Shown one piece after another: positions 1-7,890 of a stretch of 64,000 nucleotides of DNA. Below the pieces are notes generated by a model. That model worked only from the letters and a program-made list of their open reading frames with translations. It searched no databases and was not told the DNA's origin. Each line of letters starts with the position of its first letter. The first letter of the stretch is position 1. The position numbers were made by a program, and so were the translations under genes. Source of the DNA: Actinomycetospora straminea. GTDB taxonomy: Bacteria; Actinomycetota; Actinomycetes; Mycobacteriales; Pseudonocardiaceae. Where the stretch lies: assembly GCF_028737255.1 (NCBI RefSeq), contig NZ_JAQZAN010000023.1:1-64000 (forward strand), in the 5' to 3' direction.

Positions 1-82
1 AGTAGGCGCGCCGCCGCGCGACCTCGGCCTCGCGGGCGCGGTCGAGCAGCTCCCGGCCCGCCGCCCCCACCCGTTCGCTCAC
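1..82 (-). CDS. DUF222/HNH endonuclease-like protein, 5' fragment
   Basis: This is the first 27 codons of a leftward gene that runs off the window edge. Reading left from a GTG at 82..80 the product begins V-S-E-R-V-G-A-A, close to the start of the complete DUF222/HNH gene at 42710..44230 (V-S-E-S-V-G-A-A). The DNA just upstream is also shared by the two genes, which supports both the start and the family call. The DUF222 and HNH domains themselves lie outside the window, so intactness cannot be judged. The family (mycobacterial 13E12-repeat type) is usually multicopy and of unclear function. Confidence 0.7.
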   Translation of the reverse strand, partial: MSERVGAAGRELLDRAREAEVARRRAY

Positions 83-143
83 GTGTTCGAACCTAGCCCC
101 GACCCCCGACACCGCCGCCCCGAACGCTGAGACTCCACTCAGC
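74..143 (-). repeat. Upstream box shared by two DUF222/HNH genes, copy A
   Basis: About 70 bases covering the first codons and 5' flank of the partial DUF222 gene match 44223..44290 upstream of its paralogue, with only scattered substitutions and single-base indels. The box holds an inverted repeat GCTGAG-N6-CTCAGC at 126..143, some 45-60 bases before the GTG. It also separates the DUF222 gene from the stop of the preceding leftward gene at 153. It may be a promoter/operator, a terminator of the upstream gene, or a trace of duplication of the DUF222 unit with its flank. Confidence 0.7.
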
Positions 144-152
144 GAGACCGGC

Positions 153-503
153 TCAGCGCGGGTGCAGGAGATCGCCGAGGCTGGTGTGCCCGGCCCGCCC
201 GCCGGAGAGCGGCTCCCCCATCACGACCTCGAGACCGGTCACGAGCAGGAGGGCCAGCACGAAGACGAGCAGCGCGGCGGCGAGGCGCGCCGCGGCCGCC
301 ACGGCCCGGCTGCGGGGCCGCGCGTGCGCCGGCCCGCCGCCCTCGCCGACACCGGCGAGGTGGACGCCGGGCCGGGTCACGGGACCGCGGTGGTGTGCGC
401 GGGCCGGGGGACGCACCCGGTAGGGCGTCCGGCCGCGCGCTCCGGTCTGGTGGGGCCGGTCCATGAGCCCCTGTACCCCGGGCGCCGCGACCTGAGTCAC
501 CAT
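153..503 (-). CDS. Small single-pass membrane protein, hypothetical
   Basis: A 116-residue protein of unknown function. Residues 1-65 are hydrophilic, rich in Pro, Arg, Gly and His. One strong hydrophobic segment follows at about residues 70-92 (Ala/Leu/Val rich, ending LLLVTGLEVV). The tail is short and polar and ends near GHTSLGDLL. The N-terminus has no typical signal peptide, so a single-span anchor is likely. The ATG at 503..501 overlaps the TGA of the degraded dihydrofolate-reductase-like gene (TGATG), so the two were translationally coupled. I do not recognise a named family. Confidence 0.6.
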   Translation of the reverse strand: MVTQVAAPGVQGLMDRPHQTGARGRTPYRVRPPARAHHRGPVTRPGVHLAGVGEGGGPAHARPRSRAVAAAARLAAALLVFVLALLLVTGLEVVMGEPLSGGRAGHTSLGDLLHPR

Positions 504-711
504 CACCTCCGCACGGTGTCGTGCAGGTGCAGGACCCGGTCGCCGCGGACCACCGCGTCGGGGTCCTCCAGCAGCACGGTGCCCGTGTGGGCGCCGAAGA
601 AGCGGACCCCCTCGCCGAGCACCACCGGCGCGACGTCCATGACCACCTCGTCGACCAGGCCCGCCGAGAACGCCTGCCCGCCGAGGTCTCCGGCCGTGAT
701 GCACACCGCCC
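503..711 (-). pseudogene. Dihydrofolate reductase-like (RibD C-terminal) 3' remnant
   Basis: The last 67 or so codons read as the C-terminal part of the dihydrofolate-reductase-like family: CITAGDLGGQAFSAGLVDEV, then PVVLGEGVRFFG, ending in HDTVRR. The N-terminal substrate and NADPH-binding half is absent. Immediately upstream, in a different frame, the DNA becomes the N-terminal part of an AraC-type regulator, so a deletion appears to have joined the two at about 711. The stop overlaps the ATG of the small membrane protein. This stretch is unlikely to give a working enzyme. Confidence 0.75.
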
Positions 712-1098
712 CTGCAGCCGGTCGAGCGCGACCTCCGGCGACGGCGCACCGGCGAGCAGATCCGTGAGGCGGTGCCGGTCCCGCCAGAGCTCGCCGCCCG
801 CGACGTCCTCGTCGACCAGCTCGTCGGCCGGTATCCCGGCGAGGCCGCCGAGCACGCCCGGCCGCAGCCGGACGCCGACCACGGTGCCGCCCGCCGGGAT
901 GTCCCGGTACGTCGCCGCGGTCAGGACGCCGAGCAGGCGGGGCTCCTCGCCGAGCACGCAGCGCACCTCGGCGCCGCCGTGCGGCACGTACCGCTGCGCG
1001 ACCGGCGCGTCGCCCACCTACTGGATCCAGACCGACGACGCCACCGCGGCGAGCGCCGGGGCGGGCGCCCGGTCCCGGTACGTCGATCCCGTGCTCAC
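712..1098 (-). pseudogene. AraC-family regulator remnant, N-terminal domain only
   Basis: From a GTG at 1098..1096 the frame gives a DUF6597-like AraC N-terminal domain: APALAAVASSVWIQ, then an in-frame TAG at 1020..1018, then VGDAPVAQRYVPHGGAEV and the typical VVGVRLRPG stretch. The frame ends at about 712 where the sequence switches to the C-terminal part of a dihydrofolate-reductase-like gene, so the C-terminal AraC HTH region is missing. Two lesions, a nonsense codon and a 3' deletion, mark it as dead. AraC regulators and such reductases are often neighbours, which fits one deletion removing the end of one and the start of the other. Confidence 0.75.
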
Positions 1099-1120
1099 TC
1101 CCGCATCGTGGCGCTGAGGT

Positions 1121-1804
1121 CTACCGCGGCACCACCGCCGACACCGGGCGGGCCCAGGACACCCGCCCGTCGCCGGCGACGGGGATGGCGGCGCCGCCGG
1201 TCACCTCGGGCCGCAGCGTGGCCTGGCCGAGCCCCCGCACGCGGGCCAGCACCTCGCGCCCGGCCCGGCCGCCGTCGCCCGTCACCAGGCCCTGCGCGTC
1301 GAGCCCCGCGGCGCGGGCGAGGTCGACCGCCCGCGCGGCGGCGGGGCCCTGGGTGACGACGACCGCCGACGTGACGCCGAAGACGTCGTGGGCGCGGCGC
1401 ATGGTGTGCCAGGTGTCGAAGCCCGCGTAGTCGGTGAAGACGTCCTCGGGCGCGACGCCGGCGGCGAGCGCGGTGTCGCGCATCGCGTCGGGCTCGTTGT
1501 AGTCGGGGCGACCGTGGTCGCCGGACACGAGCAGCTTCTGCACCCGCCCGTCGCGATAGAGCGCGACCGCCGCGTCGACCCGCTGGCGCACCACGGCGCC
1601 CAGCGTCCCGTCGGGGCGCACCAGCGACCCGGGCACGATCGCGACCTGGGCGGGGCGCACCGCGGCCACCTCGGCGGTCACGGCGTCGTCGGTGCGCGCC
1701 ACGACCACGACGTTCGCCGCGGTGACCACGGCGACGGCGAGCAAGACGCTCGCCACGAGGATCGTCGCGAGGGCCCGCCACGGGCCCGCGCCGTCGTCGC
1801 TCAC
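1121..1804 (-). CDS. DUF218 / SanA-YdcF-like membrane-anchored protein
   Basis: A 227-residue protein. One membrane segment at about residues 11-33 anchors it, with the rest probably outside the membrane. The DUF218 signatures are present in order: AIVPGS, LLVSGDHG followed by YNEPDAM, DYAGFDTWHTMRRA, and VTQGPAAARA before an Ala-rich helix. The fold binds an unknown substrate; E. coli SanA is linked to envelope barrier function, but no reaction is established. The GTG start at 1804 overlaps the stop of the upstream hydrolase (GTGA), so the two are co-translated, probably under the XRE regulator upstream. Confidence 0.8.
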   Translation of the reverse strand: MSDDGAGPWRALATILVASVLLAVAVVTAANVVVVARTDDAVTAEVAAVRPAQVAIVPGSLVRPDGTLGAVVRQRVDAAVALYRDGRVQKLLVSGDHGRPDYNEPDAMRDTALAAGVAPEDVFTDYAGFDTWHTMRRAHDVFGVTSAVVVTQGPAAARAVDLARAAGLDAQGLVTGDGGRAGREVLARVRGLGQATLRPEVTGGAAIPVAGDGRVSWARPVSAVVPR

Positions 1805-2730
1805 GGCAGGTGGGCGGCGAAGAAGGCGGCGAGGTGGTCGACGGCCTGGTCGACGTACGCGGGGACGTCGTACATCTCGTAGTGCCGGGCGCCCTCGACG
1901 ACCAGCACCTCCTCGGCCGCGGGCGCCAGGCGGGCGAGGCGCTCGCCGTCGGCACGGGACCCGGTCGTCCCGACCTCGCCGCCGACCACCACCTGGACGG
2001 GCTGGGTGAGGAGCACGTCGGCGAGGTGGAAGGCGTCGAAGCCGAGGATCGCGGGGTCGCTGCGGACGTGGCGACGGTTGGTCGACCGGGGGTGGTGGCC
2101 CCGCGGGGTGCGGTAGTACTCGACGGCCTGGAGCAGGTCGACGTCGGTGACGCCGGCGGCCCGCGCGTCCTCGGGGGTGTCGGGCAGCCACGGACGGCGG
2201 GCGTCCGCGCCGGTCACGTCGGCGAGGGTCAGCTTCGCGAGCGCGTCGAGGGTGCCGGCGACGCCCTCGGGGGTCGCGGCCGCGGCGGCGCGGAACGCCC
2301 CGCCGATGTCCGACGGGACGACGACCCCCAGGGCGCGCAGGCGGTGGTCGGTCATCGCGGCCCGGACGGCGTAGCCCCCACCGGCACAGATCCCGAGCAT
2401 CCCGAGGCGCTGCGGGTCGATCCCCGGCCGGCGGACCAGGTGGTCGACGACCCACCGCAGATCGGCGACCCGCTCGGCCGGGTCCTCGAGGTCGCGGGGC
2501 TCGCCGCCGCTCTCCCCCTGGAAGGCCGGGTCGAACGTGACCGCGACCCAGCCGCGGTCGGCCAGCCGTCGCGCGTAGTTCGCCCCGATCTGCTCCTTGA
2601 CGCTGCTGCCCGGCGTCGCGAGCACCAGCGCGGGGAGCGCCGCCGCCCCGTCGAACCCGTCGGGCACGTGCAGGTGCGCGGCGAGGTCGATCCCTCCGCG
2701 GTCGATCGACGTCGAGATCACCGACGACAC
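1801..2730 (-). CDS. Alpha/beta hydrolase, dienelactone hydrolase-like, Cys nucleophile
   Basis: A 309-residue cytoplasmic alpha/beta hydrolase. The nucleophile elbow reads GICAGGGYA with Cys115 where most esterases have Ser, as in dienelactone hydrolases and some YcjY-like proteins. A C-terminal EGARHYEMYD supplies the likely catalytic His. The early ATPGSSVKEQIGANYA region is the oxyanion and strand 3 area. No signal peptide is seen. The gene lies just downstream of an XRE regulator on the same strand and is coupled to the DUF218 gene by a 4-base overlap. The substrate cannot be read from sequence. Confidence 0.75.
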   Translation of the reverse strand: MSSVISTSIDRGGIDLAAHLHVPDGFDGAAALPALVLATPGSSVKEQIGANYARRLADRGWVAVTFDPAFQGESGGEPRDLEDPAERVADLRWVVDHLVRRPGIDPQRLGMLGICAGGGYAVRAAMTDHRLRALGVVVPSDIGGAFRAAAAATPEGVAGTLDALAKLTLADVTGADARRPWLPDTPEDARAAGVTDVDLLQAVEYYRTPRGHHPRSTNRRHVRSDPAILGFDAFHLADVLLTQPVQVVVGGEVGTTGSRADGERLARLAPAAEEVLVVEGARHYEMYDVPAYVDQAVDHLAAFFAAHLP

Positions 2731-2761
2731 AGGACTCCTCTCGTGGATGGGGTGCGCGCCG

Positions 2762-3607
2762 TCAGTGCGGCGCGGCGGCCGGGGCGCCGATGACCGACAG
2801 CAGCTGGAGCTTCTCGTGGCTCTCGCTGCCCGGGACGGCGGTGTAGACGAGCAGCAGGTGGGACTGCTCGGGGTCGAGCAACGTCTGGCAGTGCAGCTCC
2901 AGCGCGCCGACCTCGGGGTGGACGAGGCGCTTGAGGTCGCTGGAGCGCACGCCGACCTCGTGCGCCTCCCACAGCGCGCGGAACTCCTCGCTCTGCGGCA
3001 GCAGGAGCTCGGCGAGGCGGGCGGCCCGCGAGCCCGGGCCCCGCAGCGTCACGGCGGAGCGCAGGCTCGAGACGTAGCGTCGCGAGAGGAACGCGTGGTC
3101 CTCCGGCGGGTACAGCGCGCGCGTGGCGGGGTCGGTGAACCACCGGTACCCGATGCTGCGCGCCGGCCCGGTGTACGCGGTGGTGTCCCCGGTGAGCGCC
3201 ACCCCCATCGGGGTCTGGCGCAGCGTCTCCCCCAGCTCGCTGACGATCTCCGCGGGGGTGTCGACGAGCCGGTCGAGGATGCGCAGCAGGCCCGGGCTGA
3301 TGTGCTCGCTCGCCGGACCCCGCACCGGCGGCTGGTGCCCGGCGAGCCGGAACAGGTGGTCGCGCTCGTCGAGCGAGACGTGCAGGCCCTGGGCGATCGA
3401 GGCCATCATCTGCTCCGAGGGCTGCGGGCCGCGCTCGCGCTCCAGGCGCGCGTAGTAGTCGGTCGACATGTGGCACAGCGCCGCGACCTCCTCGCGCCGC
3501 AGCCCGCTCGTGCGGCGACGCTGCCCGCGCGGCAGACCGACGTCCTCGGGCTGCAGCGACTCGCGACGGCGCCGGAGGAACGCCGCCAGCCCGGCTCGAT
3601 CGATCAT
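2762..3607 (-). CDS. XRE-family regulator with MmyB-like ligand domain
   Basis: A 281-residue DNA-binding regulator. An XRE helix-turn-helix spans about residues 10-75 (LRREEVAALCHMSTDYYARL is diagnostic of this actinobacterial subfamily). The rest, about 100-270, is the MmyB-like ligand-binding domain with the YRWFTDPATRALYPPEDH motif and the closing LLVYTAVPGSES. Members commonly regulate a neighbouring oxidoreductase or hydrolase; here the hydrolase starts 31 bases downstream on the same strand. The ligand is unknown. The 215-base gap to the divergent GAF-ANTAR gene must hold both promoters. Confidence 0.9.
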   Translation of the reverse strand: MIDRAGLAAFLRRRRESLQPEDVGLPRGQRRRTSGLRREEVAALCHMSTDYYARLERERGPQPSEQMMASIAQGLHVSLDERDHLFRLAGHQPPVRGPASEHISPGLLRILDRLVDTPAEIVSELGETLRQTPMGVALTGDTTAYTGPARSIGYRWFTDPATRALYPPEDHAFLSRRYVSSLRSAVTLRGPGSRAARLAELLLPQSEEFRALWEAHEVGVRSSDLKRLVHPEVGALELHCQTLLDPEQSHLLLVYTAVPGSESHEKLQLLSVIGAPAAAPH

Positions 3608-3822
3608 CGTCGTCCCGTCTCCCGCCCGTCTCCCGTGTCCGGTTCCTTCCTATCGCCGGACCCCGTGGGCCAGCCACGGATCGTCGATCCCCCCGTGCGC
3701 GCACGGGATGGGACACGGGACGAGGGGGATGTACATTCTCAGCGGGTGCACCCAGCCGCCCTCCTCCCCTCGGCGCGCCCGGCGGAGGCAGCGGCGCGTA
3801 CCTCGCGAAAGGCAGTCCCTCG

Positions 3823-4563
3823 ATGACGGCGGACGACCTCCGGTCCTCGGACAACGACCTCATGGTCACCATGCGGGCCGCGCTGCAGGACCTCATCGAC
3901 AAGCGGAGCATCCGCGACCGGGACACGCTGCTCTCCCAGCTGGTGACCGCGGCGGTCGCCCTCGTCCCGACCGCCGCCGGGGGCGGCATCTCCCGCACCG
4001 AGGAGCGCGACGTGCGCTCCAGCCACGCGACGGACCCGGCGGTGCGCCGGCTCGACCAGCTCCAGAGCGAGCTCGGCGAGGGCCCGTGCGTCGAGGCCGC
4101 GGACGAGCCGCCGGAGAACGGTGTCCTGCTCGCCCGCGACCTGGGTGGGGAGGACGCCTGCCGCTGGCCGCGCTTCGCCCCGTGCGCCGTCGACGCCGGC
4201 TTCCGGTCGATCCTCTCCGCGTCGATGACCGGGAGCACCGGCGGGCGACGCGCAGCGCTCAACCTCTACGCCGCCGAGCCCGACGCCTTCGACGAGCACG
4301 CCGTCGTGACCGCCGGGGTGTTCGCCGGCCACGCCGGCGCGCTGCTCTACGGCGCCGACCACGCCCAGCTGCTCGGGGCCGCCCTCGACAGCCGCGACAC
4401 CATCGGCCAGGCCAAGGGCATCCTCATGGAGCGCTTCGTGCTCGACAGCGACGAGGCGTTCGCGCTGCTGGTCACGTCGTCGCAGGACACCAACATGAAG
4501 CTCGCCGACGTGGCCCGCTGGGTCGTGACGGAGGCGGCCGAGCGCCGGGCCGAGCGCGAGTAG
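3823..4563 (+). CDS. GAF and ANTAR domain antitermination regulator
   Basis: A 246-residue protein. A GAF sensor domain spans about residues 30-175, including LQSELGEGPCVEAAD and the tail LNLYAAEPDAFDE. A C-terminal ANTAR RNA-binding domain (about 180-240) follows, with SRDTIGQAKGILMERF and a second helix ending LADVARWVV. ANTAR domains bind paired hairpins in nascent RNA to prevent termination, so this is a likely cytoplasmic signal-responsive antiterminator. The ATG follows a GCGAAAGGCAG stretch. The gene stands alone; no target hairpin pair was recognised nearby. It is convergent with the oxidoreductase gene downstream. Confidence 0.9.
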   Translation: MTADDLRSSDNDLMVTMRAALQDLIDKRSIRDRDTLLSQLVTAAVALVPTAAGGGISRTEERDVRSSHATDPAVRRLDQLQSELGEGPCVEAADEPPENGVLLARDLGGEDACRWPRFAPCAVDAGFRSILSASMTGSTGGRRAALNLYAAEPDAFDEHAVVTAGVFAGHAGALLYGADHAQLLGAALDSRDTIGQAKGILMERFVLDSDEAFALLVTSSQDTNMKLADVARWVVTEAAERRAERE

Positions 4564-4576
4564 CCGCCCCGGCCCC

Positions 4577-5515
4577 TCATTCCGGGAGGACGACGACCTT
4601 GCCGCGCAGGGTGCCGGCGGTGGCCTCGGCGTGGACCGTCGCCAGCTCCGGCAGGGACACCCGCCGGTCGACGTCGACGTGCAGCTCGCCGCGGTCGACC
4701 AGGGCCACCAGGTGCGCCAGCTGCTCGGCGTCGCTGCGGACGAAGAGGTCGACCGCGCGCACGCCGCGCTCCTCGTCGGCAGGCGCCGGCGTCCGGGGCA
4801 CGGTGTTGACGACCACGCCCCCGTCGCGGACCCGACCGACGAGCGCGCTGAGCTCCTCGGGGGTGACCGGGGCCAGGTTGACCAGGACGTCGACCGGCTC
4901 GGCGACCGCGGCCGCGACGTCGGCGGTGGTGTGGTCGACGACCTCGTCCGCACCCTGCGCGCGCAGGCGCTCGGCGCTGCGCGGGCTCGCGACCGCGATC
5001 ACGTGGGCCCCGGCGTGCTTCGCGAGCTGCACGGCGTAGCCGCCGACACCCCCGCCCGCGCCGTTGACGAGCACGCGATGCCCGGCGGTGACCTTCGCGT
5101 CGTCGACCAGCGCCTGCCAGGCGGTGAGCCCCACCATCGGCAGGGCGGCGGCGTCGGCCAGCGGGATGCTCCGCGGCGCGCGCGCGAGGACCGCGGCCGG
5201 GGCGACCACGTACTCCGCGGCCGCGCCGTCGGCCACCATCGGCAGGAAGCCGACGACCTCCTCGCCGACGGTCACCCCGTCCACGCCCTCGCCCAGCGCG
5301 TCGACCGTGCCGGCGACCTCGATGCCGGGCACGTGCGGCAGAACCACCGGGAAGGGACCCTGCAGGTAGCCGCCGCGGATGCCGTCGTCGACCAGGTTGA
5401 ACGCCGACGCCGCGACGCGCAGGCGCACCTCCCCCGCCCCCGGGACGGGCTGCTCCACGTCCTCGTACCGCAGGACCTCCGGGCCGCCGTACTCGTGGAA
5501 ACGCACTGCCTTCAT
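4577..5515 (-). CDS. Zinc-independent NADPH:quinone oxidoreductase-like MDR protein
   Basis: A 312-residue medium-chain dehydrogenase/reductase of the quinone oxidoreductase branch. The N-terminus MKAVRFHEYGGPEVLRYEDV is typical. The dinucleotide motif VNGAGGGVGGYAVQLAK sits near residues 140-156, and zinc ligands of alcohol dehydrogenases are not evident. The ATG at 5515 is chosen because upstream codons run through the MarR operators. The gene is divergent from a MarR regulator, with two matching palindromes between them. It probably reduces reactive carbonyls or quinones under MarR control; the substrate is unknown. Confidence 0.85.
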   Translation of the reverse strand: MKAVRFHEYGGPEVLRYEDVEQPVPGAGEVRLRVAASAFNLVDDGIRGGYLQGPFPVVLPHVPGIEVAGTVDALGEGVDGVTVGEEVVGFLPMVADGAAAEYVVAPAAVLARAPRSIPLADAAALPMVGLTAWQALVDDAKVTAGHRVLVNGAGGGVGGYAVQLAKHAGAHVIAVASPRSAERLRAQGADEVVDHTTADVAAAVAEPVDVLVNLAPVTPEELSALVGRVRDGGVVVNTVPRTPAPADEERGVRAVDLFVRSDAEQLAHLVALVDRGELHVDVDRRVSLPELATVHAEATAGTLRGKVVVLPE

Positions 5516-5555
5516 CGCCGGGCCGTCCTCTCGAGACCACACTGCTCGCGCGAGG

Positions 5556-5573
5556 TGCTTCGAACTCGAAGTA
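5556..5573. promoter_or_regulatory. MarR-type operator, site 1 (near oxidoreductase)
   Basis: TGCTTCGA-AC-TCGAAGTA is an 18-base inverted repeat with one mismatch, 41 bases upstream of the oxidoreductase ATG. It is nearly the same as the perfect site at 5594..5611, with starts 38 bases apart. Both lie in the divergent gap between the oxidoreductase and the MarR gene, the expected place for autoregulation plus target control. Binding by this MarR protein is inferred from position and symmetry. Confidence 0.75.
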
Positions 5574-5593
5574 CCTGTGACCGACGCTAGACC

Positions 5594-5611
5594 TGCTTCG
5601 ACTTCGAAGCA
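5594..5611. promoter_or_regulatory. MarR-type operator, site 2 (near marR)
   Basis: TGCTTCGA-CT-TCGAAGCA is a perfect 8-base inverted repeat with a 2-base centre, ending 14 bases before the MarR ATG. At that position bound protein would block transcription or start-site access of the MarR gene. It forms a pair with the one-mismatch copy at 5556..5573. Confidence 0.8.
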
Positions 5612-5625
5612 ACTAGGCTCGGGTG

Positions 5626-6147
5626 ATGTCCGACCCACCGCTCGTCCCGCCCCACGAGGTGGACCCCGTGCGGCTCGGCGCCTACTTCGCGCTGATCGAG
5701 GTGACGAGCCTGCTCCGCCACGCGATCGAGCAGCAGCTGCACGAGGACGGCGGCCTGACCTTCGTGCGGTTCCAGGTCCTGATGCGCCTGCACCGGTCGC
5801 CGACCGGCAGCCATCGCATGACCGACCTGGCCGACGCCATCGTGGTCAGCCGCAGCGGGCTGACCTACCAGGCGGGCCTGCTCGAGAAGGCCGGCCTGGT
5901 GGCACGCAGCCCGTCGCCGGACGACGAGCGCGGGGTCACGATCACCATCACCGACGCCGGCCGCGCGCTGCTCGGGCGGGTGCTGCCCGGCCACGAGGAG
6001 GTCGTCGGCGACCTGCTCTTCGAGCCGCTCTCCCGCGCCGACGCGCGGGCCCTCGCCGACCTGCTCGCGCCGGTGCGCGACCACATGCGCGCCGCGCCAC
6101 CCCGGTCGGCGTCGCGCCGCCGCGCACGTCCCACGGCGGAGGGGTGA
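5626..6147 (+). CDS. MarR-family transcriptional regulator
   Basis: A 173-residue MarR regulator. An N-terminal dimerisation helix (about residues 18-40, IEVTSLLRHAIEQQLHEDGG) precedes the winged helix (about 55-120, with MTDLADAIVVSRSGLTYQ as the HTH and a wing near SPSPDDERG). A basic C-terminal tail rich in Arg follows. The ATG at 5626 is preferred over an adjacent GTG at 5623. The gene is divergent from a quinone oxidoreductase-like gene, with two near-identical palindromes between. It likely represses itself and the oxidoreductase until an electrophile or phenolic ligand binds. Confidence 0.9.
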   Translation: MSDPPLVPPHEVDPVRLGAYFALIEVTSLLRHAIEQQLHEDGGLTFVRFQVLMRLHRSPTGSHRMTDLADAIVVSRSGLTYQAGLLEKAGLVARSPSPDDERGVTITITDAGRALLGRVLPGHEEVVGDLLFEPLSRADARALADLLAPVRDHMRAAPPRSASRRRARPTAEG

Positions 6148-6160
6148 CGGCCCGGGGCGG

Positions 6161-6424
6161 TCAGCCCCGGCGCGCCAGGCCCACGGCCACGACGAGGACC
6201 ATCGCCGCGGCGCCCGCGAGGAGGGCCTCGGCGGCCCCGAGCAGCAGGCCCAGCGTCGCGACCAGCGCGATCGCGCCGACCAGCGCGACGGCGAATCCGC
6301 GCACGCCGGCTCCGATGTCCCGTGGCCCAGGAAGCGGACCCGGTGCCAGGCGCGCGGCGAGGTCCGGGTCCGTCCGCGCCAGGTCGGTGGCGAGGGCGCG
6401 GAGGACCCGGTCGTCGCGGTTCAC
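6161..6424 (-). CDS. Small DUF3040-like membrane protein
   Basis: An 87-residue protein. The N-terminal segment [20 protein letters not shown] resembles the DUF3040 start, where a short helix and a DP-F/L-A motif precede two membrane helices. Two hydrophobic segments follow, about residues 38-58 and 61-82. The GTG start at 6424 overlaps the stop of the cytochrome oxidase remnant (GTGA), so translation is coupled to it. No function is known for the family. Confidence 0.6.
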   Translation of the reverse strand: MNRDDRVLRALATDLARTDPDLAARLAPGPLPGPRDIGAGVRGFAVALVGAIALVATLGLLLGAAEALLAGAAAMVLVVAVGLARRG

Positions 6425-7803
6425 CGGTTGCGGGGGTCGGAGCCGGGCAGGTGCTCCTGGCCGGCCTGTCCCGCCGCCGCTTCGCCCATGCTCGGCGCGC
6501 CGGAGCCGACGTGCGCCTCCAGCCGCATCCGCTCCGCGAGGTGCGGGTAGTGCAGCTCGAACGCGGGGCGCTCGGAGCGGATGCGGGGCAGCTCGGTGAA
6601 GTTGTGCCGCGGCGGCGGGCACGACCTCGCCCACTCCAGCGAGTTGCCGTGCCCCCACGGGTCGTCGACCTCGACCGGGCGGCCGAAGCGCCAGCTGTGG
6701 AAGACGTTCCACAGGAACGGCAGCGTCGAGGCCCCGAGGATGAACGCCCCGATCGTCGAGATCGTGTTCAGCAGCGTGAACCCGTCGCTCTCCAGGTAGT
6801 CGGCGTACCGGCGCGGCATGCCCTCGTTGCCCAGCCAGTGCTGCACCAGGAACGTCAGGTGGAACCCGACGAACGTGAGCCAGAAGTGGAACCTGCCGAT
6901 GCGCTCGTCCATCATCCGGCCGGTCATCTTCGGGAACCAGAAGTAGATGCCGGCGTAGGTCGCGAACACGATCGTGCCGAACAGCACGTAGTGGAAGTGG
7001 GCCACCACGAAATAGGTGTCCGAGAGGTGCCAGTCGAGCGAGGGAGCACCCAGGAGGACACCGGTCAGACCGCCGAGCAGGAACGTGACGAGGAACCCGA
7101 GAGCGAACAGCATCGGCGTCTCGAACGTCAGTTGCCCCTTCCACATCGTGCCGATCCAGTTGAAGAACTTGATGCCGGTCGGCACGGCGATGAGGAAGGT
7201 CGTGAAGGCGAAGAACGGCAGCAGGATCGCGCCCGTCGCGTACATGTGGTGGGCCCACACCGCCACCGACAGCGCACCGATCGCGAGCGTCGCGAAGATG
7301 AGCGTCTTGTACCCGAACACGGGCTTGCGACTGAACACCGGGAAGATCTCGGTGACGATGCCGAAGAAGGGCAGCGCGACGATGTAGACCTCGGGGTGGC
7401 CGAAGAACCAGAACAGGTGCTGCCACAGGATCACGCCGCCGTGCTCGGCGGCGAAGATCTGGCTGCCGAGGTGGCGGTCGGCGGCGAGCCCCAGCAGGGC
7501 GGCCGTCAGGATGGGGAACGCGAGCAGCACGAGGAACGTCGTGACCAGGATGTTCCAGGTGAAGATCGGCATCCGGAACATCGTCATGCCGGGCGCGCGC
7601 ATGCAGGCGATGGTCGTCACGAAGTTGACCGCGCCGAGGATGGTGCCGAGGCCGGACACCACCAGGCCCAGGATCCAGAGGTCCTGGCCGAGCCCCGGCG
7701 TGTGCACCGCCGTCGAGAGCGGTGTGTAGGCGAACCACCCGGCGGCCCCGGCGACGGAAATGGCGACGAGGTGGGAATCGCGAGCGCCATGAGGAGTTGA
7801 CAC
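6421..7803 (-). pseudogene. ctaD: Cytochrome c oxidase subunit I, N-terminally truncated
   Basis: About 460 codons read cleanly as subunit I of the aa3 oxidase from the third or fourth transmembrane region onward. GHPEVY (CuB His with the cross-linked Tyr), AHHMYATG (two CuB His) and [11 protein letters not shown] (heme a3 and heme a His) are all present. Actinobacterial subunit I is usually about 570-590 residues. The missing first third carries helices I-III with the other axial His of heme a and the D-channel entry. The homology begins at AGWFAYTPL near 7745, and the preceding codons do not match. Without that His it cannot form the normal centre, so I call it a remnant, probably of an extra copy. 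Confidence 0.75.
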
Positions 7804-7890
7804 TCACCGACCGAGACGGCGATGCGGTGGACCAGACGGGGGTGCACCGGTTGCGGGCAACGCCAACACCGCCCGCGGAACGGGGCAGTC

